This document shows, one piece after another, positions 31,779 through 39,416 of a DNA stretch of 41,997 bases (positions are counted from its first letter, which is position 1; every line of letters starts with the position of its first letter). Made by a program: the position numbers and the translations under genes. Location of the stretch: positions 1-41,997 of the forward strand of contig JAJDNB010000225.1 in assembly GCA_022340905.1 (NCBI GenBank), given 5' to 3'. This DNA is from Deltaproteobacteria bacterium. GTDB taxonomy: Bacteria > Desulfobacterota > Syntrophobacteria > BM002. Below the pieces are notes generated by a model, which searched no databases, had not been told where the DNA came from, and saw only the letters and a list, made by a program, of their open reading frames with translations.

Positions 31779-31839
31779 TAAGATTTGTGCAAACAAACAG
31801 AGTAATTTGCTCTGAGACTGCGAATCCAGTACTAATTCA

Positions 31840-31980
31840 AGTTAGATATGAGATGTGGGATGTGAAATTTGGCATAGGGCATAGAGCAGAGGGTCAGAGG
31901 ACAGATGACAGACGACAAAGGCTATTCTCCTTCGCTATGCGCTATGCGAATGGCTGACACCTGAGACCTGAAACCTTGAA
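31840..31980. repeat. Word repeats before the GT39 operon
   Basis: GATATGAGATGTGGGATGTG words, then GCATAGGGCATAGAGC mirrored by GCTATGCGCTATGCG (about 31934-31948), a GACAGATGACAGACGAC stretch, and TGACACCTGAGACCTGAAACC at about 31955-31975. That last word also makes the hairpin at 17769-17833. Confidence 0.65.
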
Positions 31981-32059
31981 AATTGCTTCTTGAGATATAG
32001 GACATTGGATCTCTGCGAAGATGTTGATTCCATGGCACATCCCACTGTAGTGAACGGTT

Positions 32060-33715
32060 ATGGCGCAGAAAGATTATAAGGGACTGAAGCAGTATCTTGG
32101 ATTGATACTCCTTTGTGTCGTTTTGTATATTCCTGGCTTAACCACCTTGCCACCAATTGATCGGGACGAGTCCCGGTTCGCTCAGGCCTCTCGTCAGATG
32201 CTGGAGAGCGGGGATTTTATTCGCATCCGTTTTCAAGCAAAACCTCGCCACAAGAAACCAATTGGTATCTATTGGCTTCAAGCTGCAAGTGCTGCGGTCA
32301 CCGGTTCACCCAACCAGATTTGGCCTTATAGAATTCCCTCTGTGCTGGGAGCGCTGGTGGCGGTACTGCTCACCTTTGTTTTTGGCAAAAACCTGTTTGA
32401 TCGGCAGACAGCTCTTTTCGGTGCGATTGTTACTGCCAGTACGCTGCTTTTAGTAGTGGAGGCGCATCAGGCCACCACCGATGCAGCCCTACTCGCCGCA
32501 GTCGTGGCAGCGCAAGGATCTCTGGGAACTCTATATGTGCGGAATCGCCATGGCCAAACCGTTGGCTTGGGTATGGCCCTCACATTCTGGACTGCTCAAG
32601 GCATCGGTATATTGTTGAAAGGACCGATAGTGCCGCTGGTGAGCTTGCTTACTATCCTTGCTCTCCTGGCGGTTGACAGAAGTGCGGTACACCTCCGGGG
32701 CTTGCGGTTGAAACTGGGAATTCCCTTGGTGGTCGTACTAGTTAGTCCTTGGGCAATCGCCATCACTAAGGCCACTGGCGGCACCTTTTTTGGCGATGCC
32801 ATCCGATCAGACCTGTTGCCAAAACTGATCTCCGGCCACGAATCACACGGCTTTCCACCGGGTTATTATGTGCTTGTTGTTGCCTTGACCTTTTGGCCGG
32901 GGTCGTTGTTCCTTTGGCCGGCGTTGCGAAAGGCAATAAAGCTGCGATCTCGCATCGGAGAGCGGTTCTGTCTAGCATGGATAATACCGGCATGGATAAC
33001 ATTTGAACTCATTCCTACTAAGCTTCCCCATTACATCTTACCCCTTTTCCCTCCATTAGCTCTGGTTACAGCGCGTCTGATTCTGGCAACTACCACAGAG
33101 TATTGGAACCTTTCTCGCTGGTCCCTGGCGCGAGTTGGATTTATCCTCTGGATAATAGTCAGTTTAGCTCTGGCGGGAGCGATTGTGGCATTGCCGCTTT
33201 ACCTCAACGGTCGCTTTGAAATGATCACACTCTGGCCCGCTTGCGCTGGCGTTCTTTTACTCATATTGCCTAGTTGGAATCTCTTTCGCGGAGCTTTGGT
33301 TGAGGCAGCAATGGGTGCCATACTCTTAGAGGCTCTCATGCTTGCCCCGACACTGCATGTTGTTTTGCCAAATGTAAATGAACTTTGGCTCAGTCGCAGC
33401 GTAGCGAAAGCGGCTGAGCGCTACAAGGGATCACCCGGTGACCCGAACCCGGTTATTGCAGCCGCTGGGTATCATGAGCCTAGCTTAGTGTTTCTTTGCG
33501 GAACCAAGACAAAATTGGTATCCGTTCAGGAGGCTGCTTTGCACCTGGAGCAGGACCCAAAGGGCCTCGTCGTTGTTAGAGAAAAGCTTGACCCCGCGTT
33601 CCACAAAGCACTTCGCAATTCCGTTGGCTCAGCTAGGCTATTGGAGAAGATGGAGGGCATTAACTATACAAAAGGTAAAAGGATAACGTTGTATCTCTAT
33701 GGAAACTCACCATAA
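32060..33715 (+). CDS. ArnT-like glycosyltransferase family 39 (PMT) membrane protein
   Basis: 551 aa with about ten to twelve membrane segments. The N-terminal loop PPIDRDESRFAQASRQMLES contains the acidic catalytic pair of ArnT/PMT enzymes, followed by PRHKKPIGIYWLQA; TKLPHYILPLFPPLAL is the other family block. These enzymes move a sugar from undecaprenyl phosphate to lipid A or protein on the periplasmic side. With the GT2 and LAB_N genes downstream, lipid A decoration is the best guess. The ribosome binding site is poor. The next gene overlaps by 17 nt. Confidence 0.9.
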   Translation: MAQKDYKGLKQYLGLILLCVVLYIPGLTTLPPIDRDESRFAQASRQMLESGDFIRIRFQAKPRHKKPIGIYWLQAASAAVTGSPNQIWPYRIPSVLGALVAVLLTFVFGKNLFDRQTALFGAIVTASTLLLVVEAHQATTDAALLAAVVAAQGSLGTLYVRNRHGQTVGLGMALTFWTAQGIGILLKGPIVPLVSLLTILALLAVDRSAVHLRGLRLKLGIPLVVVLVSPWAIAITKATGGTFFGDAIRSDLLPKLISGHESHGFPPGYYVLVVALTFWPGSLFLWPALRKAIKLRSRIGERFCLAWIIPAWITFELIPTKLPHYILPLFPPLALVTARLILATTTEYWNLSRWSLARVGFILWIIVSLALAGAIVALPLYLNGRFEMITLWPACAGVLLLILPSWNLFRGALVEAAMGAILLEALMLAPTLHVVLPNVNELWLSRSVAKAAERYKGSPGDPNPVIAAAGYHEPSLVFLCGTKTKLVSVQEAALHLEQDPKGLVVVREKLDPAFHKALRNSVGSARLLEKMEGINYTKGKRITLYLYGNSP

Positions 33716-34364
33716 CGGCAATGATTCCAGCCGAATTTCTTTCGATAAGGCAAAGAAATTACTATTAATCTCTTTCCCTATTGTAGTGTTGTTTTGTATT
33801 ATCGGTTACTTCTTCATAGACTTGATTGTAGCTAAATACTGCGCATCAATTTTTGCGGATATCAAAATTAGAAGGATTCTAAAAGATATTTCTAAGCTGG
33901 GATTGGCAACATTTTACCTGCCTTTTGCGGCTATATCTTTTGTGTTTTTTAGATTTATCAAGAAAAAAAAAGTGTGGTCAAATCGAGGTTTATTTGTCTT
34001 TCTATCCATATCATTCTCAGGTATCCTAGTGATTATACTTAAATTTATTTTTGGAAGATACCGCCCAAGGATGTTTTTCAAAGAGCAACTGTATGGCTTT
34101 CAATTTTTCCAGCTGAAAGGCAAATTAACTTCTTTTCCATCTGGGCATGCCAGCACTATCGTTGCTTTAATGCTATCCTTGTATTTCATCAGTCCCAAAT
34201 ACAGGGCTATTTATTTTGCTATTGCTTTGGTAATTGTTATTAGCAGGGTGCTGGTGTGCCATCATTATTTAACTGACGTGGTTTTCGGTGGTTATGTGGC
34301 AGCGGTTACTACAGTGTGTCTCAAGTATTATATGGAAAAGAAGGGACTGCCGATTCAGGAGTAG
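33699..34364 (+). CDS. PAP2 (type 2 phosphatidic acid phosphatase) family membrane protein
   Basis: 221 aa with about six membrane segments. The three PAP2 motifs are present: KFIFGRYRP, SFPSGHAS and SRVLVCHHYLTDVVFG, each with the catalytic Arg/His residues. It may remove phosphate from lipid A (LpxE-like) or from undecaprenyl pyrophosphate. It starts 17 nt inside the GT39 gene. It is clearly richer in A+T and in Phe/Ile/Lys codons than its neighbours, which suggests a separate origin for this gene within the operon. A 64-nt gap leads to the GT2 gene. Confidence 0.92.
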   Translation: METHHNGNDSSRISFDKAKKLLLISFPIVVLFCIIGYFFIDLIVAKYCASIFADIKIRRILKDISKLGLATFYLPFAAISFVFFRFIKKKKVWSNRGLFVFLSISFSGILVIILKFIFGRYRPRMFFKEQLYGFQFFQLKGKLTSFPSGHASTIVALMLSLYFISPKYRAIYFAIALVIVISRVLVCHHYLTDVVFGGYVAAVTTVCLKYYMEKKGLPIQE

Positions 34365-34428
34365 AGAATCATATTTCTGTTTCCTCACGGAACAATGAGT
34401 CGGTTGACCTTCCGGTATAGGCTGGGCA

Positions 34429-35169
34429 GTGGAGATGGATCTTACAATAGTTGTCCCGGTGAGGGACGAAGAAGCAAATATAGCCCCTCTGATAGATGAA
34501 ATATGTTCGTCTCTGGAAGGTCTCTTAGAGTATGAGATCATTTACGTTGATGACGGGAGTTCAGATAGAACCTGGGAAAACCTTGTCCAACTGAGTGAAA
34601 CACTGTCTCAACTCAGGATTGTCCGGCACAACAGAAGTTTTGGCCAGAGCACTGCCATTCACACCGGGGTCAAAGCGGCGCGCTCTCCTTTAATTGCCAC
34701 ACTTGACGGAGACGGGCAGAACGACCCGGCTGACATACCCCGGTTGTTGGAGGTTTTCAACTCAGAGGACAGTCCGGTTGGTTTGAAACTCGTAACAGGC
34801 CACCGTCGAAAACGGCAGGACAGCTGGGTTAAGCGGGCTTCAGCACGGGTGGCCAATAGGGTAAGAGCCTTTCTTCTCAAAGACCGCACCCCGGATACGG
34901 GGTGTGGTCTCAAACTTTTCCCCCGAGATACATTTTTGGAGCTACCTTTTTTCGACCACATGCATCGTTTTCTTCCGGCACTGATTTTACGGAGCGGCGG
35001 AGCGGTGTTCTCAGTGGAAGTCAAGCACCGACCGCGAAAGCACGGACAGAGTCATTATGGTATTTGGGATCGTCTGTGGGTGGGGCTGGTAGACTTGGTA
35101 GGTGTTATGTGGCTACAAAGGCGGGGCAAGACTGCCGAGGTGGAGGAGGTAAAAAACTTTGAGCGCTGA
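34429..35169 (+). CDS. Family 2 glycosyltransferase (DPM1/ArnC-like, without C-terminal membrane anchor)
   Basis: 246 aa from GTG 34429; ATG 34435 is an equally possible start. The GT-A domain has LTIVVPVRDEEANIAPLI, IIYVDDGSSDRTW, and IATLDGDGQNDPADIPRLLE with the metal-binding DGD. VKHRPRKHGQSHYGIWDR ends the domain. The two C-terminal membrane helices of ArnC are missing, making it resemble dolichyl-phosphate mannose synthase. It would make undecaprenyl-phosphate sugar for the GT39 enzyme. It overlaps the LAB_N gene by 11 nt. Confidence 0.9.
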   Translation: MEMDLTIVVPVRDEEANIAPLIDEICSSLEGLLEYEIIYVDDGSSDRTWENLVQLSETLSQLRIVRHNRSFGQSTAIHTGVKAARSPLIATLDGDGQNDPADIPRLLEVFNSEDSPVGLKLVTGHRRKRQDSWVKRASARVANRVRAFLLKDRTPDTGCGLKLFPRDTFLELPFFDHMHRFLPALILRSGGAVFSVEVKHRPRKHGQSHYGIWDRLWVGLVDLVGVMWLQRRGKTAEVEEVKNFER

Positions 35170-35440
35170 TTACCTTTGGTTGACCATAGGTTTTATAGGG
35201 CAGGCAGCGTTTGGCATGCGCTTTTTCGTTCAGTGGATTTACAGCGAGAGGCACGGCCGTAGCTTGATTCCCATCGCCTTCTGGTACTTGAGCCTCGCCG
35301 GCGGAGTCATTTTGTTCAGTTATGCCGTTCACAGGCGAGATCCAGTATTTATAGTGGGACAGTGCACCGGGGTTTTTATCTATGCCCGAAATCTCCATTT
35401 CATTTACCGGGAGCGAAGACAAAAGGCCAATGCGGGATAA
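35159..35440 (+). CDS. Lipid A biosynthesis N-terminal domain (LAB_N) membrane protein
   Basis: 93 aa starting at TTG 35159: GGAGGT at 35145-35150 is 8 nt away, and the frame begins in the end of the GT2 gene. It has three membrane segments. The LAB_N signature is GFIGQAAFGMRFFVQWIYSE followed by RHGRSLIPIAFWYLSLAGG, and QCTGVFIYARNLHFIYRER. LAB_N is known as a small domain fused to or beside lipid-A-disaccharide synthase and ArnC-like transferases. Its position supports lipid A or lipid-linked sugar modification for the whole operon. Confidence 0.9.
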   Translation: MSADYLWLTIGFIGQAAFGMRFFVQWIYSERHGRSLIPIAFWYLSLAGGVILFSYAVHRRDPVFIVGQCTGVFIYARNLHFIYRERRQKANAG

Positions 35441-35770
35441 GGAGCATGGGGTATAGGGCATGGAGCATGGAGCATGGAGTAAAACGAGACGGGCGAGATG
35501 GGAGGTCGGGCGAGAGGAGGATAAGAGATCAGAGGTCGGAGGTCAGGAGTCAAAGGGCAGACGACAGATGACAGACGGCAGCAAGTCAAATGGTCAATTT
35601 ATCGACTAGGCAAATGGTTATGAATGGCCTCAATGACAAGTCAACGAGTCAACCATTTGACTGTTTGACCAAGTGACTAATTAACGAACTAACGGTTTCT
35701 AGACATTTTAGTCATTTCGAAGGTTGGATTAAGCCCAAAGGCCGAATCCACCAAAGAAGAGATTTAATAC
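35441..35770. repeat. Long word-repeat spacer after the LAB_N gene
   Basis: In order: GCATGGAGCATGGAGCATGG (about 35459-35478), GAGACGGGCGAGATGGGAGG-type words, then GAGATCAGAGGTCGGAGGTC and CAGACGACAGATGACAGACG. Finally GTCAAATGGT (35585-35594) is perfectly mirrored by ACCATTTGAC (35652-35661). No gene is visible. It has the same composition style as 36395-36615. Confidence 0.7.
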
Positions 35771-36331
35771 TTACCAGTAAGGGTATCTGTAAGGGTATCT
35801 ATATGGGTAGGGATAGGGGTACCATGGATATATCCAAGGATCATAATAGGGATAATAAGGGCCCACATATTTTTCCTCATTGGGCCATAGATGAATCTCC
35901 TTTGCCTCAATGACCGGATAGCGATAGGTGAGACTTCCTAATTTCCGCTCCTCACTTCCCCTGACCTTGCCGCCAACGGTAATTCTCCGTTCTTTGCTGT
36001 AAACCACAGGGTCCAGGAATTCTTTACTCCATACCATAAAGCGCCCTTTGGACAGATCGGATGATTCGGGCCGGTTGAGCGAATCCAGCGGTGATTGCAG
36101 CACAGTAAGCCAGGAACCCTCGGGTTTATTTATAGTCTCCAGGATGTACCCACCGATAATGACCACGCGGCCCTTATAACTAGCAGTTCGTTTTTGCAGT
36201 GCTTCAAAGGGAATTGGCTCCCCAGCCTCTTTCCGCAACTGCTTGGAAATAGCAGGGGTACAGCCAGTGACTACACCCAGGACGAAGAACAACCAGAGGT
36301 ATGCTACGAATGAAATTGCAGATCGCCCCAT
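35771..36331 (-). CDS. Slp-family outer membrane lipoprotein with Tyr/Pro-rich tail
   Basis: 186 aa from ATG 36331. Lipoprotein signal: a hydrophobic run ending VLGVVTGC, with Cys 24 as the lipidation site and Thr at +2. The Slp family is recognised by FEALQKRTASYKGRVVIIGG, then YILETINKPEGSWLTVLQSP, GRFMVWSKEFLDP and the RRITVGGKVRGSEERKLG block. The last 30 residues are a Tyr-Pro-Trp-rich repeat (PYYPYYDPWIYPWYPYPYPY). Slp proteins are outer-membrane stress/starvation lipoproteins of uncertain function. It is flanked by word-repeat spacers. Confidence 0.87.
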   Translation of the reverse strand: MGRSAISFVAYLWLFFVLGVVTGCTPAISKQLRKEAGEPIPFEALQKRTASYKGRVVIIGGYILETINKPEGSWLTVLQSPLDSLNRPESSDLSKGRFMVWSKEFLDPVVYSKERRITVGGKVRGSEERKLGSLTYRYPVIEAKEIHLWPNEEKYVGPYYPYYDPWIYPWYPYPYPYRYPYRYPYW

Positions 36332-36788
36332 ATATTTAACCCATCCACATTCAATTTTGCCTAGCAATTGGTGAATTATTATAACATGAACCCCCCAGCA
36401 AGCAGCAGGCAGTGTCGTTATCCGTTAAAGGTTATTCGTTATACGAGTGATTTGCCCCTATGACCTGCCGTCTATCGCAGAGGTCGGAAGTCGGAGATCA
36501 GAGATCAGCTTATACCTGACCTCAGACATCTGATATCTGACCTCTAAGTTCTACCTGCTGTCGCCTGTCATCTGTCCTCTGCCCTCTTTCTTCTGCCAGC
36601 TGCTAGCTGTATTTCCCCATGTCTCATGCCCTGCGTCGGCTCAATTGACTCTCCTCTCCACCATGCTTATGTTTGGCACAAAAACCACAGCATATAGGTA
36701 GGTTTTGTACTGAGCTAATCCGTGTTGTTCACGTAGCCTTCAGAATGTGTGAATAATACGGTCTAACATAGAAAACGAGGAGAGTATA
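36332..36788. other. Repeat-rich spacer and presumed sod promoter region
   Basis: Contains CAGC words (about 36398-36414), GTTATCCGTTAAAGGTTATTCG words and the 29-bp-arm hairpin at 36480-36544. Mirrored CTGTCGCCTGTCATCTGTCC and CTGCCAGCTGCTAGCTG words follow at about 36551-36611. The last 100 nt are less repetitive and should contain the sod promoter, which I could not define. Confidence 0.55.
36480..36544. repeat. Hairpin of GAGGTC/GATCAG words with 29-nt arms and 7-nt loop
   Basis: The left arm 36480-36508 (GAGGTCGGAAGTCGGAGATC...) pairs with the right arm 36516-36544 at 21 of 29 positions, and three of the mismatches are G-U compatible. Both arms are tandem runs of an 8-10 nt word. Confidence 0.7.
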
Positions 36789-37397
36789 ATGTTTACACTT
36801 CCTGATTTACCATATGATTTTAATGCACTTGAACCTTACATTGATGCTAGAACCATGGAGATACACCATGGGAAGCATCATCAAGCATATATTGACAATT
36901 TAAACAAAGCCTTGGAAAAAGCTCCCGCTCTTCAAAGAAAAACCATTGAGCAAATTGTTGGCGACCTTAACAGTGCTCCTGAGGAGGTGCGCACAGCCAT
37001 CCGTAATCACGGCGGAGGGCACTACAACCACAGTTTATTTTGGAAGGCTATGTCTCCTAGTGGTGGCGGGAGGCCAGCGGGGGAGCTTCTTGACAAAATA
37101 GATGCTTCCTTTGGCAGTTTTGAAGCCTTCAAAGAGAAATTCTCTCAGGCTGCAATAAGGCGTTTCGGCAGCGGTTGGGGCTGGTTGAGCCTTAATGGTA
37201 ACGGAGGTCTGGTGGTACATAGCACTCCGAACCAGGACACACCTCTCATGGAGGGTTTCAAACCGATTCTGGGCATCGACGTATGGGAACATGCCTACTA
37301 CCTCCTTTATCAGAACCGTCGTCCGGAGTATGTGAGCAGTTTCTGGAATGTAATTAACTGGGAGCAAGTGGGAAGAAACCTGAAGGAGGCAAGCTAA
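36789..37397 (+). CDS. sodA: Superoxide dismutase (Mn/Fe family)
   Basis: 202 aa, preceded by GAGGAGAG. Metal ligands are visible at the usual places: H26 (in [12 protein letters not shown]), H81 (in [11 protein letters not shown]), D164 and H168 (in [11 protein letters not shown]). Gly at position 77 together with Gln 149 (NQDTPL) is the pattern seen in Mn-preferring enzymes, so I favour Mn, although cambialistic use is possible. There is no signal peptide, so it is cytosolic. It is monocistronic, followed by the convergent small gene. Confidence 0.95.
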   Translation: MFTLPDLPYDFNALEPYIDARTMEIHHGKHHQAYIDNLNKALEKAPALQRKTIEQIVGDLNSAPEEVRTAIRNHGGGHYNHSLFWKAMSPSGGGRPAGELLDKIDASFGSFEAFKEKFSQAAIRRFGSGWGWLSLNGNGGLVVHSTPNQDTPLMEGFKPILGIDVWEHAYYLLYQNRRPEYVSSFWNVINWEQVGRNLKEAS

Positions 37398-37473
37398 AAA
37401 GTCAGGGGGTCAGCTCTTAGCAGGGTTCGTTACCAATGGTCCCATGTAAAGGGTTGACCTCGATCCGCTACAC

Positions 37474-37770
37474 TCATAAAACATCCGAAGTATCAATCAT
37501 CTTTTTTCGTTCTGTGTCGGGACACTCCTCCAGTTCCCTAACGAGAGCAGCACTGTCAATGGACATCTGTCTGTCTGGGTACCGGCAAAGATACATTGCT
37601 TCCGGCTCCCTCATATTGGTGTCACCTGTGGAGGTTTTATATTCGTAACTGCCAAGCATCTTCGTTTTGGAGTAAGGACATCGCTCAGAATCGGCAGGGA
37701 AGGTTCTACCAAGGCAATATTTTCGAACGAACTCGAGCTCTTCCTTTAAGGTTCTAAGTATTCTCCCCAC
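37474..37770 (-). CDS. Hypothetical protein (98 aa)
   Basis: Starts at GTG 37770, with AGAGG 6 nt upstream. The product has four Cys (positions 19, 31, 62, 83) and many charged residues. It is predicted soluble and helical at both ends (LRTLKEELEFVRKYCLGRTF at the start, SAALVRELEECPDTERKKMI at the end). I recognise no family. The ribosome binding site and length support a gene, but no homology can be cited from sequence alone. It is just downstream of the tandem-GAF gene, in the same direction. Confidence 0.55.
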   Translation of the reverse strand: MGRILRTLKEELEFVRKYCLGRTFPADSERCPYSKTKMLGSYEYKTSTGDTNMREPEAMYLCRYPDRQMSIDSAALVRELEECPDTERKKMIDTSDVL

Positions 37771-37858
37771 GTAGATCCTCTCCGTTCAAGTACCGTGCTC
37801 AATTCAACACTTTAGTTACGTAATAAGATGGAGATTGTGATTCTATTTTAGGTGATCC

Positions 37859-38989
37859 TTAGGATTTTCCCTCCAATTGCCTCACACATGGAGTCCAGGA
37901 TTTCAGAGGTCTTTTGCAACCCTTACAACTAGGTTGGCCCTGTCTTATTTTGCAGTAACTATCAACCACGTAATCAAAGAGTCTCGCGTTCTTGATTGCT
38001 AGAGCTACTTCGTCTGCAATTGCTGAAAGGAGCTGCTTGTCTTCTTCGCTGAATCCACCATCGCCGATCTTGTTGATGGCCTCAACCACTCCAACCGTCT
38101 CATCTCCGGATATTAGTGGCGCCGCGAGAATGGACTCTGTTTTGAAACCGTGCTCTTCATCGATATTTCCATAAAAATCGGGGCTGTTTTGAGGGTCATT
38201 AACTATAAGGGCTTTACCCTCTCTCAGGGCCCGTCCGGCTATTCCTTTGTCAGCGGGAAAGCGCTCCGTTTGCAACTCTGCACCTGTCTCGCCTACTGCA
38301 GTATAGAATTCGAACTCGTTCGCTTCTTCATCATACAGCAGGATTGACCCCTCCTCTGACGGAAGTTCCGCGGTGACAATGCTTACGATAGTGGTGAGGA
38401 GTTCCTGCAAGTCGCCCACATAGCCTAATGCAGAGCTAACCGTTTGGTACAGTCTCAGAAAGCGGATTCTTTCAGCGTCTTGTTGGTGGCAGATGGTATT
38501 GTGCAGGATACTGGATATAATGGGGACAAAGGAGAACAGTGGGGATTCCCCACCTGTAAGGGACTGAATTGTTGCTGAATCGCTAACAAGAGCAAGAGTT
38601 CCCAAACCGCTGTTTTCAGCCCTTAAAGGAACTGCCACGAGGATAGTTTCTTCTGACTCGGGAACCCTTTGCAGGTCAACAGGGAGCATCTCCCCTTCTC
38701 TTAGGGAGAGAGCCCGTATTTCGTCTCTCGGCTCTGTTGGTTGGCTCTGTTTCAGGAAAGACTTTTGAATCTGTTTGAAGAGATCTTTTGGTACATTTTC
38801 TGTGTGCAGCGAAGGCTTTCTCGTGTTGGTTCCGTGCAATGAGAGCACGATCCCTGGTCCAGGGAAATGCTCTTTTAACCAGCTCACTATCCTCGCGCAT
38901 TGTCTCTCAACATCGACTTCCGTTACCATCCCTGCCAGTTTCGCTATTAGTTGTGTATTCTCCAGGGTTGGTGCTTTTTGCATCATCAT
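37859..38989 (-). CDS. Tandem-GAF-domain protein with C-terminal Cys cluster
   Basis: 376 aa from ATG 38989, the first of three ATG codons, with GGAGGG 6 nt away. The first half is a weak GAF-like domain (about 20-160). The second GAF is clear (about 185-335): SEEGSILLYDEEANEFEFYT, then FPADKGIAGRALREGKALIV and ILAAPLISGDETVGVVEAIN. The end carries four Cys in YCKIRQGQPSCKGCKRPLKS followed by WTPC, a possible metal or Fe-S site. There is no output domain, so it may act as a small-molecule or redox sensor for a partner. The nearby two-component genes are candidates. Confidence 0.85.
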   Translation of the reverse strand: MMMQKAPTLENTQLIAKLAGMVTEVDVERQCARIVSWLKEHFPGPGIVLSLHGTNTRKPSLHTENVPKDLFKQIQKSFLKQSQPTEPRDEIRALSLREGEMLPVDLQRVPESEETILVAVPLRAENSGLGTLALVSDSATIQSLTGGESPLFSFVPIISSILHNTICHQQDAERIRFLRLYQTVSSALGYVGDLQELLTTIVSIVTAELPSEEGSILLYDEEANEFEFYTAVGETGAELQTERFPADKGIAGRALREGKALIVNDPQNSPDFYGNIDEEHGFKTESILAAPLISGDETVGVVEAINKIGDGGFSEEDKQLLSAIADEVALAIKNARLFDYVVDSYCKIRQGQPSCKGCKRPLKSWTPCVRQLEGKS

Positions 38990-39416
38990 GGTTTTCCCTC
39001 CTTCGCTCTGGTCAATCCAGCCAGTCTATCCCGCTTGGTCATACTTGGCCTTCGACCAGCACAAAGAAAGCCCACACATAGAGAACTCTGGAAGGTTTTC
39101 CTGCCGCTAGTCTACTCGTTCAGATAAGCTATCGCAACCGAAAATGTTGACACTTTCTGTGAGAAAATTGTATTGGGTTGGCTTAACCCGGATATTCCAT
39201 GAATTACCTGCTGCGACCACGGATATGGCCGTCCTTCCTGGCGTCCTCGGGTGTCAGCTCCTGCGACGTACCGTTCAGGTACGCCTCGGAACCAACACCC
39301 TGCGGTTGTCAGGTGGCACGCCCATCTCCATGGTCTCGCTATGGCAATGCATGAAATTCCGGGTTAAGGATGATGTCCGGCACAAATTATGGAAAGTTTG
39401 TAAGACAGGCAGGGAA
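38990..39416. other. Intergenic region with a 187-bp fold-back element
   Basis: Between the tandem-GAF and response-regulator genes, both on the minus strand. About 190 nt carry no feature I can name beyond likely promoter sequence for the GAF gene. 39182-39368 is the palindromic element described separately. A 98-codon plus-strand frame across it is only a reading of the palindrome. Confidence 0.6.
39182..39368. mobile_element. MITE-like 187-bp fold-back element with terminal inverted repeats
   Basis: The left end CTTAACCCGGATATTCCATG (39182-39201) matches the complement of the right end (39350-39368) over 18 of 20 positions, with one single-base gap. Similarity continues inward on both arms, for example CACGGATATGGCCGT against CATGGAGATGGGCGT. 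It ends at a central stem GTACC-GTTCA-GGTAC whose loop (39273-39277) is centred exactly at 39275. It carries no transposase and no obvious flanking target duplication. Confidence 0.6.

Noticed and set aside
37444-37480. TTGACC-17-TAAAAC promoter-like pair after sod
   Set aside because: It would read into the 3' end of the convergent small gene and no plus-strand gene follows; probably chance.
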